DNA of 64,000 bases from NCBI GenBank assembly GCA_025667525.1, contig CM046877.1, positions 619,766,580-619,830,579 on the forward strand, given 5' to 3'. The translations under genes were made by a program, and so were the position numbers. The notes under the pieces are model-generated. The model was given only the letters and a program-made list of their open reading frames with translations. It was not told the origin of the DNA and ran no database searches. This document shows, in pieces, positions 22,401-33,877 of the stretch. This DNA comes from Glebionis coronaria (taxonomy: Eukaryota; Streptophyta; Magnoliopsida; Asterales; Asteraceae). Position 1 is the stretch's first letter. The number at the start of each line of letters is the position of its first letter.

Positions 22401-23926
22401 TTCTATTGTGCATAATGTTGAATCTGTGGATAATGTGGTAGATAGTATTTGTCACGAATCTGACGCTGAATTTTTAAAGCTTCAAGATTCATATTCTTCG
22501 CTTTCAAAACGTTTTGATGAGATTCAAACACATTGTATTTCGCTTGAATGCAAGCAACAATTTATTCAAGAAATCTTTGAAACGTCATTCGAAGGTGTTA
22601 ATATCGATGATGCAAACTTTGAAAAGAATTTTCGATTGAATTTACAATCAAAACAGCGTCAGCCAAGTGAAAAAGTTGCTAAATCTTTGCCGATGGACAT
22701 AGAGAAATCTAAGGAGCTTAACTGTGTGAACGTACTTGAGGCCGCTGAGAATTTTAAACTTGATCTAGATAATCGAGTTTCCAAGATTTTGTCCAAAGTT
22801 GATAACTTAAAACAGAAAGATACACGACTCTTCGATTCAGTAAAGCCCGCATGTGCTAATACCACCGCACAGAATCAATCATTGATTGAATAATTGAATC
22901 GAAAGTCAGTGGAAATATCTGATTTGATGGAACAAATTTGTGATAAAAATCTAGCCTTGGCTGAGTTAAAGGAAACACTTCGTACTCTAAAAGGTAAGAA
23001 TGTTGTAGATAACGCAGCCACTATCTCAGCATCGTCCTCTAGTGCAATCAAAAGGAACCTTATAGCCGTCACACCATTTAATAAGGGCCCTAGGACTAAA
23101 CCGTCTCAAACTTTGGTCACTAAAGATAAAGCAAAATCAAAACCAGCTTCTAATATTCCCGTGTTGCCTTCTACAGGAGTAATCACCACTACTAAGGCTC
23201 AAAGATCTAAGCTTAAAAGAAACAAGAAGAATGATAGGATCTTGCCCCCATCTAGTAGTTAAGAGAAGAAGAAAGTAGAAGCCCACCCTAGGAATGTTAT
23301 TTCTGTTTTGAATAAAAAGAATCATGTTGCTAAACCTAAAGGCTCTGCGGTTGTGCAGCGTTCTAAGCCTACTGTGAATTCTAATTTGAAATGTTGGAAT
23401 TGCAATGAATGTATGTTTTCTAGTCGTCATGATTCTTGCCTTATTGACCATGTGAATGAGATGAATGCCCAGAAAAATGGATTAGAATGGAAACCGACTC
23501 GGAAAGTGTTAACCCAAGTTGGTTGGATGTGGCGTCCCACTGGTAGAACTTTCACTATAGCAGGAAATATATGCCCTTTAACTAGGATCACTCCCACTAA
23601 AGCGAAGAAAGCGTGCCCTTTAACTAGGAGTACCAAGGCTACCAAAACACAAGTGTGTCCTTTAACTAGGAACACTGACACTATTGTAGGAACCAAGTGC
23701 CCTTTAAATAGGTCTACTCCCACTGTAGTGTCCGCGAATAATCCAAAACCTAAGCAAGTTGGAACAGTAAAACCTGATAGTGCTAAAACTCACATTAGAA
23801 AACGCAGGAAATCTAAGGGTCTCATAAATGCTAGCAATTATGATAATCTTATATCTCTATCTGCTAACACTCCGGAACCAATAGTTTCCAATGCATTGTC
23901 TATTGTTGTTATTGAAAACAGGTGGT
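19459..23926 (+). pseudogene. Element A gag with very long C-terminal extension
   Basis: One reading frame runs from an ATG at 19459 to about 23926. It is broken only by in-frame stops at 19465, 20020, 20221, 21499, 22891 and 23260. The first ~170 codons are the copia gag core (UBN2-like helical domain: KVAKELWDRI, then LTKQERVCKLYDTF, then YYLRFTLLLNELNIY). A Gln/Pro-rich linker follows, then a CX2CX4HX4C zinc knuckle at 20749-20790. After that come about 1,000 more codons. These include an acidic stretch, long Lys/Glu/Leu-rich coiled-coil-like runs (21300-23000), and a Cys-containing segment with four spaced CPLTR/CPLNR repeats (23569-23717). Gag would package the RNA into virus-like particles; the role of the extension is unknown. 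Confidence 0.88.
23569..23720 (+). repeat. Four spaced CPLTR-type protein repeats in element A
   Basis: Within the gag-protease spacer, the peptide CPLTR (once CPLNR) followed by a Thr/Lys-rich spacer recurs four times at intervals of 36-51 nt. At DNA level the word TGCCCTTTAACTAGG recurs with one or two changes. The regular Cys spacing could suggest metal binding, but no paired-Cys knuckle pattern is present. Confidence 0.7.
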
Positions 23927-26900
23927 CCAAATTGTTCTCTGGTATTTGGACTCTGGTTGCTCCAAGCATATGACCAGAGATCGCTCTCAGCTCAGAAATT
24001 TCGTCAGCAAGTTTATTGGTACGGTTCGATTTGGAAATGATCATATTGCAAAGATAATGGGTTATGGTGAATATCATATTGGGAAAGTTATTATTTCAAG
24101 AGTGTATTATGTGGAAGGTCTCGGTCACAACTTATTTTCTGTGGGACAATTTGGGATGCAAACCTAGAAGTTGCTTTTCGAGAGCATACCAGCTTCATAC
24201 GTAATTTGGAAGGGGTTGATTTACTGAAAGGTACTCGAGGGAATAATTTGTATACTTCGTCTCTACAAGACATGATGGCCGCTTCTCCCGTATGTCTTCT
24301 CTCCAAAGCATCGAAGACTAAGTCATGGTTATGGCATCGACGGTTATCTCATCTTAACTTTGACGCTATTAATCATTTGGCGAAAAACGAACTTGTTCGT
24401 GGTCTTCCTAAACTTTCATTTCACAAGGAACATTTGTGTTCCGCGTGTACAATGGGGAAAAGCACTAAGAAATCATACAAACCCAAGACTGAAGACACCA
24501 ACCAAGAGAAACTTTATTTGTTGCATATGGATCTTTGTGGGCCAATGCGTGTTGAAAGTCTTAGTGGCAAAAAGTACATCCTCGTAATTGTCGATGATTA
24601 CTCTTGGTTTACATGGGTGAAATTTCTTACAAAAAAAAATGAGGCACCTAAATTCATCATCGGATTTCTCAAGATGATTCAAGTGCGTCTCAACACTACT
24701 GTCCGACGCATTCGTACAGATAATGGAACCGAATTTGTGAATCAAATCTTGCGTGATTATTATGAAGAAGTTGGCATATCTCATGAAACATCCGTTGCAC
24801 GCACTCCACAACAAAACGCTGTCGTTGAAAGGCGAAATCGCACACTTATGGAAGTTGCTCGAACGATGTTAATTTACACAAAGGCTCCATTGTTTTTATG
24901 GACAGAAGCAGTATCTACAGCAATGTACACCCAAAACCGGTCACTAATTCGTAAACGCCATGGTAAAACACCTTATGAGTTTCTCCATGAAAAAGTACCA
25001 GATTTATCATATCTTCTTGTATTTGGTTCTCTTCGCTATCCAAATAATGATGGTGACAATTTGGGAAAACTTCAACCAAAGGCTGATATTGGTATTTTCA
25101 TTGGTTACGCACCCGCAAAGAAGGCATACCAAATCTACAATCGTAAGTCTCGTAAGATCCTCGAAACTATGAATGTTGATTTTGATGAGCTGACAGCGAT
25201 GGCTTCTGAGCAAAGCAGCTCTGAACCCGCACTTCATGAAATGGGACCCAGTAACATTAGTTCTGGTCTTGTCCCAAACAACCCTACTTCATCATCATTT
25301 ACACCACCTTATAGGACTGAATGGGATACGTTGCTTCAACCGTTCTTTGATGAATTCTTTACTCCTCCAAGTATTGTTGCTCCAGAACCTGAGGTAATAG
25401 CTCCGGTAACGAAGTTGTCGCTCCAGCAACCGAAGCACAATCAGACACATCTGCACCTACAATTGGTCAAGCTATACCTTCAACGAGTAATTCTCAACCA
25501 ACACATGTTTCAACTACCCATGTCATGCCTATTGATGATGAAAAGGATGATAATGATCACGATTTGGAATTTGCTCAAATGCGTGAACTTCCATTCTTTG
25601 GTGTACCAATTCTCGTTCATAACCAAGCTGGGTCGTCCACCTCAGAGGAAGCTCCTACTACAGTTTACTCCAATCCACGGATTCGTGAACATGACAGCAA
25701 GTGGACAAAGGATCATCCTATAGATTCTATTATTGGTGACCCTAATCGTCTGGTATCCACACGAAGTCAGTTACAAGAAAATGCAATGTTTTGTCATTTT
25801 GATGCTTTTCTCACTGAAGTTGAACCTAAGACATGGCAAGAAGCTTTTACTCAATCCTGCTGGATAGAAGCTATGCAAGAAGAACTTAATGAATTTATAC
25901 GTCTTGAAGTATGGGAACTTGTCCCATGCCCGGATCAAGTGCAGTTACTCACTTTGAAATGAGTTTACAAGGTGAAACTCGACGACTTAGGCGGAATATT
26001 GAAGAACAAAGCTTGACTAGTAGCTCGTGGATACAAGCAATTATTGTGCATCGACTTTATGGAATCCTTTGCACCTGTTGCCCGTTTGGAAGCTATTAGA
26101 CTATTCCTCGCTTATGCAGCCCACATGAATATGATCGTCTATCATATGGATGTGAAGACGGCATTTCTTAATGGTGAAATCAAGGAAGAATTCTATGTTC
26201 AACAGCCGGATGGTTTTGTGAATGCTAAATATCCTAATCATGTGTACAAGCTTAAGAAGGCTCTCTATGGGTTAAAGCAAGCTCCACGCGCATGGTATGA
26301 TCTATTGTCACAATTCCTCATTACGCAAGGCTAAGCTAAAGGCAAGGTGGATCCCACGTTCTTCATTCAGAAACGAGGTAAAGATATGATTATGGTACAA
26401 ATATATGTCGATGATATTATATTTGCAGCCTCGACCCAAACCTTATCCGATGAGTTTGGGACACTCATGTCTTCCAAGTTTAAGATGTCAATGATGGGCA
26501 AGGTATCATTCTTCTTAGGTCTTCAGATATCTCAGAGTCCCAGAGGCATCTTTATCAATCAATCCAAGTATGCCCTTGAATCGCTTAAGAAATATAAGAT
26601 GGAATCTTGCGACCCCGTGGATACTCCAATGGTGGAACGAACTAAGCTTGATGCAGATCCACATGGAGTTGCCGTTGATCCAACACTTTATCGTGGAATG
26701 ATCGGTACCCTTCTGTACATCACAGCCAGTCGACCTGATCTTTAGTTTGCTATATGCATGTGTGCTCGGTATCAAACTAGGCCTATTGAGCTACACTTGG
26801 CTACTGTCAAACGGATCTTTCGATATCTTAAAGAAACCATTAATAGGGTACTTTGGTATTCGAAGGACTCTTCGATTGCACTAATGGCATATGCAGATGC

Positions 26901-27387
26901 GGATCACGCGGGTTGTCAAGATACAAGGCGTAGCACGAGTGGAACTTTGCAATTACTAGGAGATCGACTAATTAGTTGGGCATCGAAAAGGCATAAAAGC
27001 GCTGCAATTTCAAGTACGGAAGCAGAATACATAGCTATGTCCGGTTGCTGTGCTCAAGTTCTTTGGATAAGATCGCAATTAACCGACAAAGGTCTAGGTT
27101 TCAACAAAATTCCGATGTACTGCGACAACAAAAGTGTAATTGCCTTATGCTGCAACAACGTTCAATTCTCCCGGTCGAAGCATATTGACATTCGCTACCA
27201 CTTCATCAAGGAGCAAGTGGAAAATGGAGTAATCGAACTTTACTTTGTCCGATCTGAGTATCAATTGGCGGATATTTTCACGAAGGCTTTAGATCGCGCT
27301 CGAATGGAATTTTTGGCCGACAAGCTAGGAATGAGAACTTTTTCGCCTGAGACTCTAAAGGAACTGGCAGATGAAGCGAAAGAATAG
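23926..27387 (+). pseudogene. Element A pol: protease, integrase, reverse transcriptase, RNase H
   Basis: The protease active site YLDSGCSKHMT lies at about 23940-23975, in a frame shifted from gag. A further shift near 24150 leads to the GAG-pre-integrase zinc region (H...H...CSAC, about 24330-24460). The integrase core follows with D (LHMDLCGP), D (RTDNGTEF) and E (QQNAVVERRNR) all present. Another shift near 25400 enters the reverse transcriptase ([12 protein letters not shown]; catalytic YVDD at about 26405) and RNase H ([26 protein letters not shown]), ending at 27387. In-frame stops sit at 25960, 26014, 26332 and 26743. The first two fall where this family usually has Trp and Arg codons, as C-to-T decay would give. 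Catalytic residues survive but the protein cannot be made whole. Confidence 0.92.
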
Positions 27388-30234
27388 TGGTGGTAAACTA
27401 TTCTCTGTATCCTTGGTGATCATTTGTATATATTGTTTATATCTTTATCCACAAAAGCAAAATATAAAAATATAAAACCATATAAAAACCATAAAAATTG
27501 AAAAAATCATAAAAATTTAAAAATATTTTTTACTTTATTTTTCAAAGGCATGTCTTTTGGTACGATAATATTTACGGCCTTAGAAATGTCAATTAATATT
27601 GACACGGCGCCATAAATAGAGTTCGTACAAAATTTGTAAATATTTCATAAAACATGCCCATATGGCTTGTAGTTATTTCTGACTACAACCCGGTTTTCAC
27701 ATTAAAGTCAAGTATTTCTTATGAAAGCTTTGGCTCACAACGGGAATTAATTTTATTGGGCAAGGTTTACTTTAAAACCTTGTAAGGGATCAAGTTTACT
27801 TTATAACTTGGTCTGACACAAATCTATGTACGCATCAGTGCATCTATTTGTTAAAACAAGAGAAATCTTGTTTTTTATGAAGTTATCATCTCCAAAAACC
27901 AAAAATGTTGTCAATTGGTATCTACATACTCGACGATGCGACTACTCAAACGGCGACTACAGCTCTTTCAATAGAACACGGGTCAACAATTGAGGGGGAG
28001 CAATTGTCAAGCATTCAGAATCTTCGATACCGAACGTGCCAAGCTCACTAACTGGTGTCAAGACAACAATACCAATCGTACACGTGGTGTCAAGAGATGA
28101 CTTCAGGCGTGACGAGGCGACCAACATATGCCGACAAGAACCATTTGATCTTATCATATGATGTTCTCATCAATCAGGTCCAACCTTGTCAATTTTTTAT
28201 AATATGGTGAATATGTGATCATGTTACAAATCGGTATCATATCTCATACATTTGGTATCATGAAGATAAAACGGACTTGCATTTTTCTTCCCAAAACCGT
28301 TGTTAAAACTTCATTAAATCAATTGATATTAAAAACATCGATTGGGTTAATATTTTTAATATGGGGGACAAAATGTGATTTAATATGGGAAATTATCATA
28401 AATAGTTTGACTTAATGTGCTGGCTCATCCCGACATATGCGAAATGTTTTCGAATATCGTAGTATATGTGAAGGGGAAGCAAAACGGATTTGAATATCAA
28501 AATGGATTTTCATGGTGACATATACTTACCCAAAACCCATTTATTTCACGACGATGAAGATTGAGGTGACATAAGGATGGTAGGATAGGTTAAGTCCAAT
28601 GATTCTTCCTAAACCGGAGGAATCTTCCCAAGGACATTCCATAGCTAGAAATAGTAGTCCTTAGGAAAGATGGAGAAAAATTGTGAATGTAGCTGAATGC
28701 CGACCAAGTACTTAAGTTAGCACTGGAACAATCACAACAAAGTGCTAGTTATGACGTATTGGTAAGCATTGAAGGGGTTGAAGAATGAAAAAGAATTGTA
28801 AAGATAAAGGGTGTAAAGAAAGAAGCCCTCCTTACAACTTTAGGCAGAAACCGGGTCAACACATATGCTATTGAGATCATTTTAATGATGCTCAATATTG
28901 AAGATAAACATCATGGATCCAGTGATGCAATGCACAACCCATTCCAGCTAACTCAGATATCTCTCAAAAGGTATTTGTTTTAATCACACGGAGACAACAC
29001 GTTATCTATCGATTTATTCACTCCGAATAAATTGGTATCGAAATGGTGGCACTCCTCTCCAGCCTCCGATCACTAAAATCCAAAATGCACGATCGAGTCT
29101 AGAGCCATTTGAGATCATCAAATACCTCATTAGGACACACTTTCATAATTCCTTGCTTCTTCACACAATGTGAAAAGTAAGAAAGATATTAAGAGTCCTA
29201 CGCAAAATCTTCATGATCTTTCCTGAACATCCGAGTAATACGAAAGTATTTACAATGAAGATGGAAATCCTTCTTGAGCGAATATCAAAAAGCTCATGGT
29301 AGGTGACTTGTACGATTCTTTTATGAATCAAACTTGTGATAACTGGAAAGCAACAGTGGTTTAATTCTTAGCTGAGCTTAAACACGTTCCAGGCCTCTAC
29401 GCAATATCTAAGTGATCTTGCCAGAACACTCAGAGTGATACCTTAGTGTTCACAGTGATGAGTGGAAATCCTTCTAGTGTTAACCTCAAACAGCACTTGG
29501 TAGGTAACTTGCAAGATTCAATATGAATCAAGCTCGTGACAACTGGAAAGCAACGATGGTGCAATTCTTTAATGAATCAAACTTGTTCCAGGAATCAGAA
29601 TTGACGGCTTCAATCATGCGGATAATTTTGTCAAAATGATTCACTCTTTACGTTCGCAGTCAGCTTTGGACGGTCGAGTAAAGAGAACGGGTTTACCCGC
29701 GAAATTTTGTCAAGGAGATTTTTAATTAAGTCTACCTGCCACAAGTACGATATTTTATATATTCCAACGGTCTTCACCGACCAGAGGTAAAATGCTACCG
29801 AATTAGAATGAAATGTTCAAAGCCATTTTGTTCGTGTCTACTTATGTTGCGGCATTTGAAGACGGTGGCGTTGCGGAATCCGAGAAGAAGTCGTCCCCGC
29901 ATGCTTATACTTTATGCACTTAATATCTCATCTAATTCAAGAAAGCCTAAAAGTTAAGTCTTCCGCTGTATCAAACTCTGAAGCTTTCAAGAATTACAAA
30001 CGTATAAGTATATGGGACATGGTGTCACGAGGAGGCGAAGATCACAAGTGATGGATGCACAAGATCAAGGCAAGATATTAATGCTCAAGATTGATATCAA
30101 TGATCACATCAGCATGTTCACCATAAAAGAAAAAGAAAAGAAAGACGAAGACTACGAGCTCAAGACAAGCATAATATGCTAGGTTTATTTATTATTGTAA
30201 CTTGGGTAACGCCCTTGTTTGGAGTGACCTCCCT
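27388..30234 (+). other. Element A 3' non-coding region
   Basis: About 2.8 kb between RNase H and the polypurine tract carries no supported gene. A polypurine tract-like word TGAGGGGGAG lies far upstream at about 27991-28000. The stretch 29183-29590 is an imperfect tandem duplication. This region may be a captured or expanded 3' UTR. No envelope-like protein is visible. Confidence 0.6.
29183..29590 (+). repeat. Imperfect ~205-bp tandem duplication in element A
   Basis: Two consecutive units share the order TACGCAAxATCT, GTGATCTT/ATGATCTT, GGAAATCCTTCT, TTGGTAGGT/ATGGTAGGT, ACTTG.A.GATTC, AACTGGAAAGCAAC and GTTCCAGG. Identity is perhaps 70% by eye. Unit 1 is about 29183-29390 and unit 2 about 29393-29590. 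Confidence 0.6.
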
Positions 30235-30245
30235 TAGGGGGAGAT
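30235..30245 (+). promoter_or_regulatory. Element A polypurine tract
   Basis: TAGGGGGAGAT lies immediately before the TGTTGG start of the 3' LTR. This is the position and composition of the plus-strand primer in Ty1/copia elements. Confidence 0.85.
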
Positions 30246-30555
30246 TGTTGGAAATACGTTTTACGTATTAGAAGGATCGGTCACTCCAACAATAGTCCAT
30301 GTAATAGCTCGTAGTTTAGTTATTTACATTTATTAAACAAAGCCCAAAACCGAGCCCGTGAAATGTATGGACCGACGGCTTAATGTAAACCCAAGCCCAT
30401 CTCATGGGCTTGGGTATATAAACCCTCTCCTTTGATAGAGAGGGTGGTGATTTCATTTTCAAATAACACATAGTTCTTAAACTTTCTCTCTCTAGAAGTG
30501 TGAAATCATCTATCTTTCTCTCTCTAAAACATAAGCAAGATTTACATATCCTACA
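30246..30555 (+). repeat. Element A 3' LTR (310 bp)
   Basis: Starts TGTTGG and ends CCTACA, followed by the TCATA duplication. It contains a likely TATA region (GGGTATATAAACC, about 30410-30425) followed by a GATAGAGAGGGT stretch and pyrimidine-rich CTTTCTCTCTCT runs. These are plausible core promoter and leader. Confidence 0.9.
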
Positions 30556-30560
30556 TCATA

Positions 30561-31968
30561 ATTTAATATTATATTTATATTTAGTTCATTATAAACTTTG
30601 ACATAATAATTAAAGTTAGAAAACTCTCTTTACATATAATAAAATTAATTTATTGGAGCTAAATTCAAAAAAGTTTACTATGCCTCATGTCGTAGCGCAC
30701 CTTTACTAATTGCGTAGCGTGGAAACCGCACCGCACGCCTTAACACGCCTTTTAAAACCTACTAATAGCACATCACACCTTGCGTGAGAAGCAACCTCTC
30801 AAACATATCAATAAAGGCAAAGCCTTGTGAACGTACCTAGGCAACAACAAAGGAACTTAGCCATAAGTTATCACAATCGACAACGCGTGTTGCTACGTTA
30901 CTCGACTATGAGGTAGTAATTATAATTTATATACGTTTGTCATTCACACTCTCTGAGTGTTATGAATAGTAACTCAATATTTTAATCGTCAATTCATTAT
31001 TTCACCGTCGTCGACGTGTCTTACCCATATAAAAAATCCATCCACGTACCACTCCTTCCTAATCTATAAAAAACCCACCCACGTACGTTACCACTCATAA
31101 CTAATCTTACTTTTCTTTTTCTCTCAAACCCTAATAACCTAATCTCACTCATCTTTGTGGCTTAGATTGAGCCATGCATGACATGCATCTATTTTACGAC
31201 AGTTGCCCCTAATCTTTGATTGGGTTGATGACGATCGAGATATGATGATTTCATTGTAACACTGTCGTTGGATTTAACTTTTTATTACCATGATCGTTGC
31301 CCCAATCATTAATGGGTTGGCGACGGTCAACTAAATTTGTATACAAGGTACACTCGAGTGTGGCTTTTTGTTTTTTGGTTGATTCATGTGATTAATTGAA
31401 CCTCATACAAACTACAGTGGGGGTTTTATGATTATTAGGTTCGTTTGTGGCTTAAAAATTGTGCCTTTTGTTTGCTTTCAATTAACCAGCTTTTTTACAC
31501 GTTATTTATTTCATTTCTTTAAATTAATTAAGGTTACATTGTTTATATTAATTAAGGTTGGGTTTCTTGGTTTTTAACGATTGGGTTAATTTTGGGGTTT
31601 TGTGATTCTTGGCTAATTTGTGGCTTAAAAGTTGTGTCTTTTGTTTGCTTTCAATTAACCATCTTAAGGTTACGTTTTTGAGTTTTTTACCATTGGGTTA
31701 ATTGTTGACTTCAAAATTGTGCCTTTTGTTTACTTTCAATTGTTTTTTAAGTTAAATCAATTTAGTAGCGCTATGTTGATTAGTCGCAGATATGTATAAT
31801 CATGGGTCGATTTGGGAGGTTACAGAAGCGAGTTATAACCTTGCCTAAATGGCAGCTTATGCAAACCAGTGTACAAGGATAGATTTTGCAAACTTAATGC
31901 TAATAGAACCAGGAACTGTTGGTTGTTTTATACTGATTGGCAGCGGTCGTCGCCCCCAATCATAGATG
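30561..31968 (+). repeat. Non-coding repeat region X, left part
   Basis: No gene. At about 30930-31035 a segment with TCATTCACACTCTCTGAGTG and a GTCGTCGACGTGTC word recurs at 46290-46395 (same strand) and, inverted, at 47365-47500. At about 31200, 31285 and 31945 the word CCCCCAATCxTxGATxGGTTG appears in variants, again shared with 46200-47150. A TATA-like CTATAAAAAACCC (about 31062) and an AACCCTAATAACC word follow the first segment, so the region has promoter-like character. Element B later inserted at 31974. Confidence 0.55.
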
Positions 31969-31973
31969 TGTTG

Positions 31974-32193
31974 TGTGGAAACCTTGGTTTCCAGATCTTT
32001 TAAGCTACTAGGAATGCATCATGTTCATATGATTAGATAATCAAAGCGGAATTAGAACACGACACATTAACAAGGTGTTTAGGCACAAAAACATGAATTA
32101 AAACAAATGGATTGTTCATTATATTAATAACAAACAACCACTAGGTGTGTGTACATTAAATCCCACACCTAGTCGACACACGCTTTAGGTTTA
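31974..32193 (-). repeat. Element B left LTR, part 1 (interrupted)
   Basis: The first 220 bp of the left LTR in + coordinates, from TGTGGAAACC to the GTTTA target used by element C. It continues at 43372. Together the two parts are 578 bp, the same length as the right LTR. Confidence 0.9.
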
Positions 32194-33877
32194 TGATACT
32201 AGCATTTTGGATGGGGTTCAGGATTTATTCTCGGTATCCTCTCGAATTGATCGCAGCTCAAAGTGGAATAGTTGTTCTTGGTGATAAACAGGGGGTTTGG
32301 ATTTTCTATTCTACTAAAAGGACTAAAAGCATAAAGTGATAAGAATAAGCTAAAAGCGACTAATTTAATAGCAATTAATAAAACTTGAATAAAAATTTAA
32401 GTATTAAAAAAAACAGTAAATATTACTTAACTCTGATTCGAAATACTCAAAAGAAAAATTGATTCGGAAGTTTCTACTTTACCCTTGATCCGGAAGTTTG
32501 GTTCGGAACTCTTCCGAATGAACCCTCTGGTTCGAAACTTCTTGATCCGGAACTCTTCCGGATGAACTCCTTGATTCGGAAGTCTTCCGAGTGAACTAGC
32601 TTGGTTCGGAAGTCTTGATCCGGAACTTCTGATTCGAGAGTTTTCCTTGATCCGGAACTTTCGTTCAGAACTTCTAAGCAGAATTGATTCGGAACTTTTT
32701 AAACTGATTCGGAACTTTTTAAACTGATTCGGAAGATTTGAAAAAGATTGATTCGGAAGATTTGAATTGGTTCGGAAGTTTATTCGGAACTTTTAAACAA
32801 AATTGATTCAGAACTTTTAAACACTTTCATTCGGAAGTTTATTCGGAACTTTTAAACTGATTCGGAACTTTTGAAACCATTCATTCGGAAGTTTATTCGG
32901 AACTTTTAAAGACTTCCATTCGGAACTTTTAAACTGATTCGGAACTTTTGAAAAACCATTCATTCGGAACTTTTAAAAGACTTCATTCGGAACTTTGTGC
33001 TCATTCGGAACCTGGAAAAAAAAACTCAAGAACAGTTGGAGACAGAGAAACAGGGGAATACGATTTCAATCCAAAATCCACCAAGTTTTTAACAAAAACT
33101 TAAACAAAACTAACCACGAATCATCTACTAACCATAAACAACAAATCCCATCAATAAAAACTTAAAACCCAATAACTTTTAAAGATCAAAATTAACCAAA
33201 TAAGAGCTTTAACTTTGAATCAAAAAGATGAAGATGAACAAGATGAAATGAAGGATTAAATTGATAGATTAATGTTTAAACAATCAAAAGACAAAGATTA
33301 AACTACAAGATTGGAAAACAAGACTCAAAATCACCAAACACCCTAATGGTGTTGGTGATGCCTACGAACAGAAAAAGAGAGAAAAAAGGAGTAAAAAAAC
33401 TGAATGAAAAGTGTGAAGGGAATTCTTTATATAGTCTTGTCTTTGGTTGGTGAGTGGGCTTTCTCCCGTTCTTCTTGTCTTCTCGTCTTTTCAGAAAAGT
33501 TGACGTTTTCGATTCTGATTCGGGATTTGTCGTCGATTGAATTCAACTCGTCTTTTAATTTCTTCGTTTATTAGACTTGAGTTTCTTCGACATATGTAAA
33601 TCTTCAATCTTTGGTCCTTTTCTTCGATAAATCTTCAAATAGGCCCAGTGACTTCAAATCTTTTGCATCTCTTGGACAATAGACTTCGTCTTGAGTCTTT
33701 TTCTTCCATAAAACCCGTGCAATCCCATGTTTTCTTCAATATTCATCCGGTTGGCTCTGAAAACACAATAAACACAAAAACCACGCATAATTCCAAACAA
33801 AAGATATTAAATACGCGTTTTGGTCTCGTTTTAGCCAGAATTAAGTGGAAAAAGGATGGGTGTTTATACACCTATCA
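32194..33877 (-). repeat. Element C 3' LTR (left in + coordinates)
   Basis: It runs from TGATACTAGC to ACACCTATCA, and the right copy is at 41684-43366. It holds a block of TTCGGAA repeats (32440-33015) and a TATA-like word on the minus strand near the GAATTCTTTATATAGTC string (about 33420-33437). The 81-codon open frame near its end is also found in the other LTR and has no family features. Confidence 0.92.
32440..33015. repeat. TTCGGAA-rich repeat block in element C LTR
   Basis: The word ATTCGGAA (or ATCCGGAA, GTTCGGAA) recurs dozens of times. Early spacing is irregular; later it becomes short, near-regular units such as GATTCGGAACTTTTTAAACT. The other LTR repeats the same order at 41938-42503 with only a few single-base differences. 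Confidence 0.85.

Larger units (their letters stand above)
19269..30555 (+). mobile_element. Element A: Ty1/copia retrotransposon, 11.3 kb, decayed
   Basis: The element is bounded by a perfect 5-bp duplication TCATA (19264-19268 and 30556-30560). It has TG...CA ends, a 310-bp 3' LTR, and only the first 86 bp of the 5' LTR. The order is gag, protease, integrase, reverse transcriptase, RNase H, which defines Ty1/copia. A 2.85-kb non-coding stretch separates RNase H from the 3' LTR. Frameshifts and at least ten in-frame stops make it non-autonomous today. The gag and pol resemble long TNT1-94-type polyproteins of Asteraceae. Confidence 0.93.

Noticed and set aside
27388..30234. Envelope-like gene in the 3' region of element A
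   Set aside because: No open frame beyond about 66 codons and no signal peptide or membrane segment.
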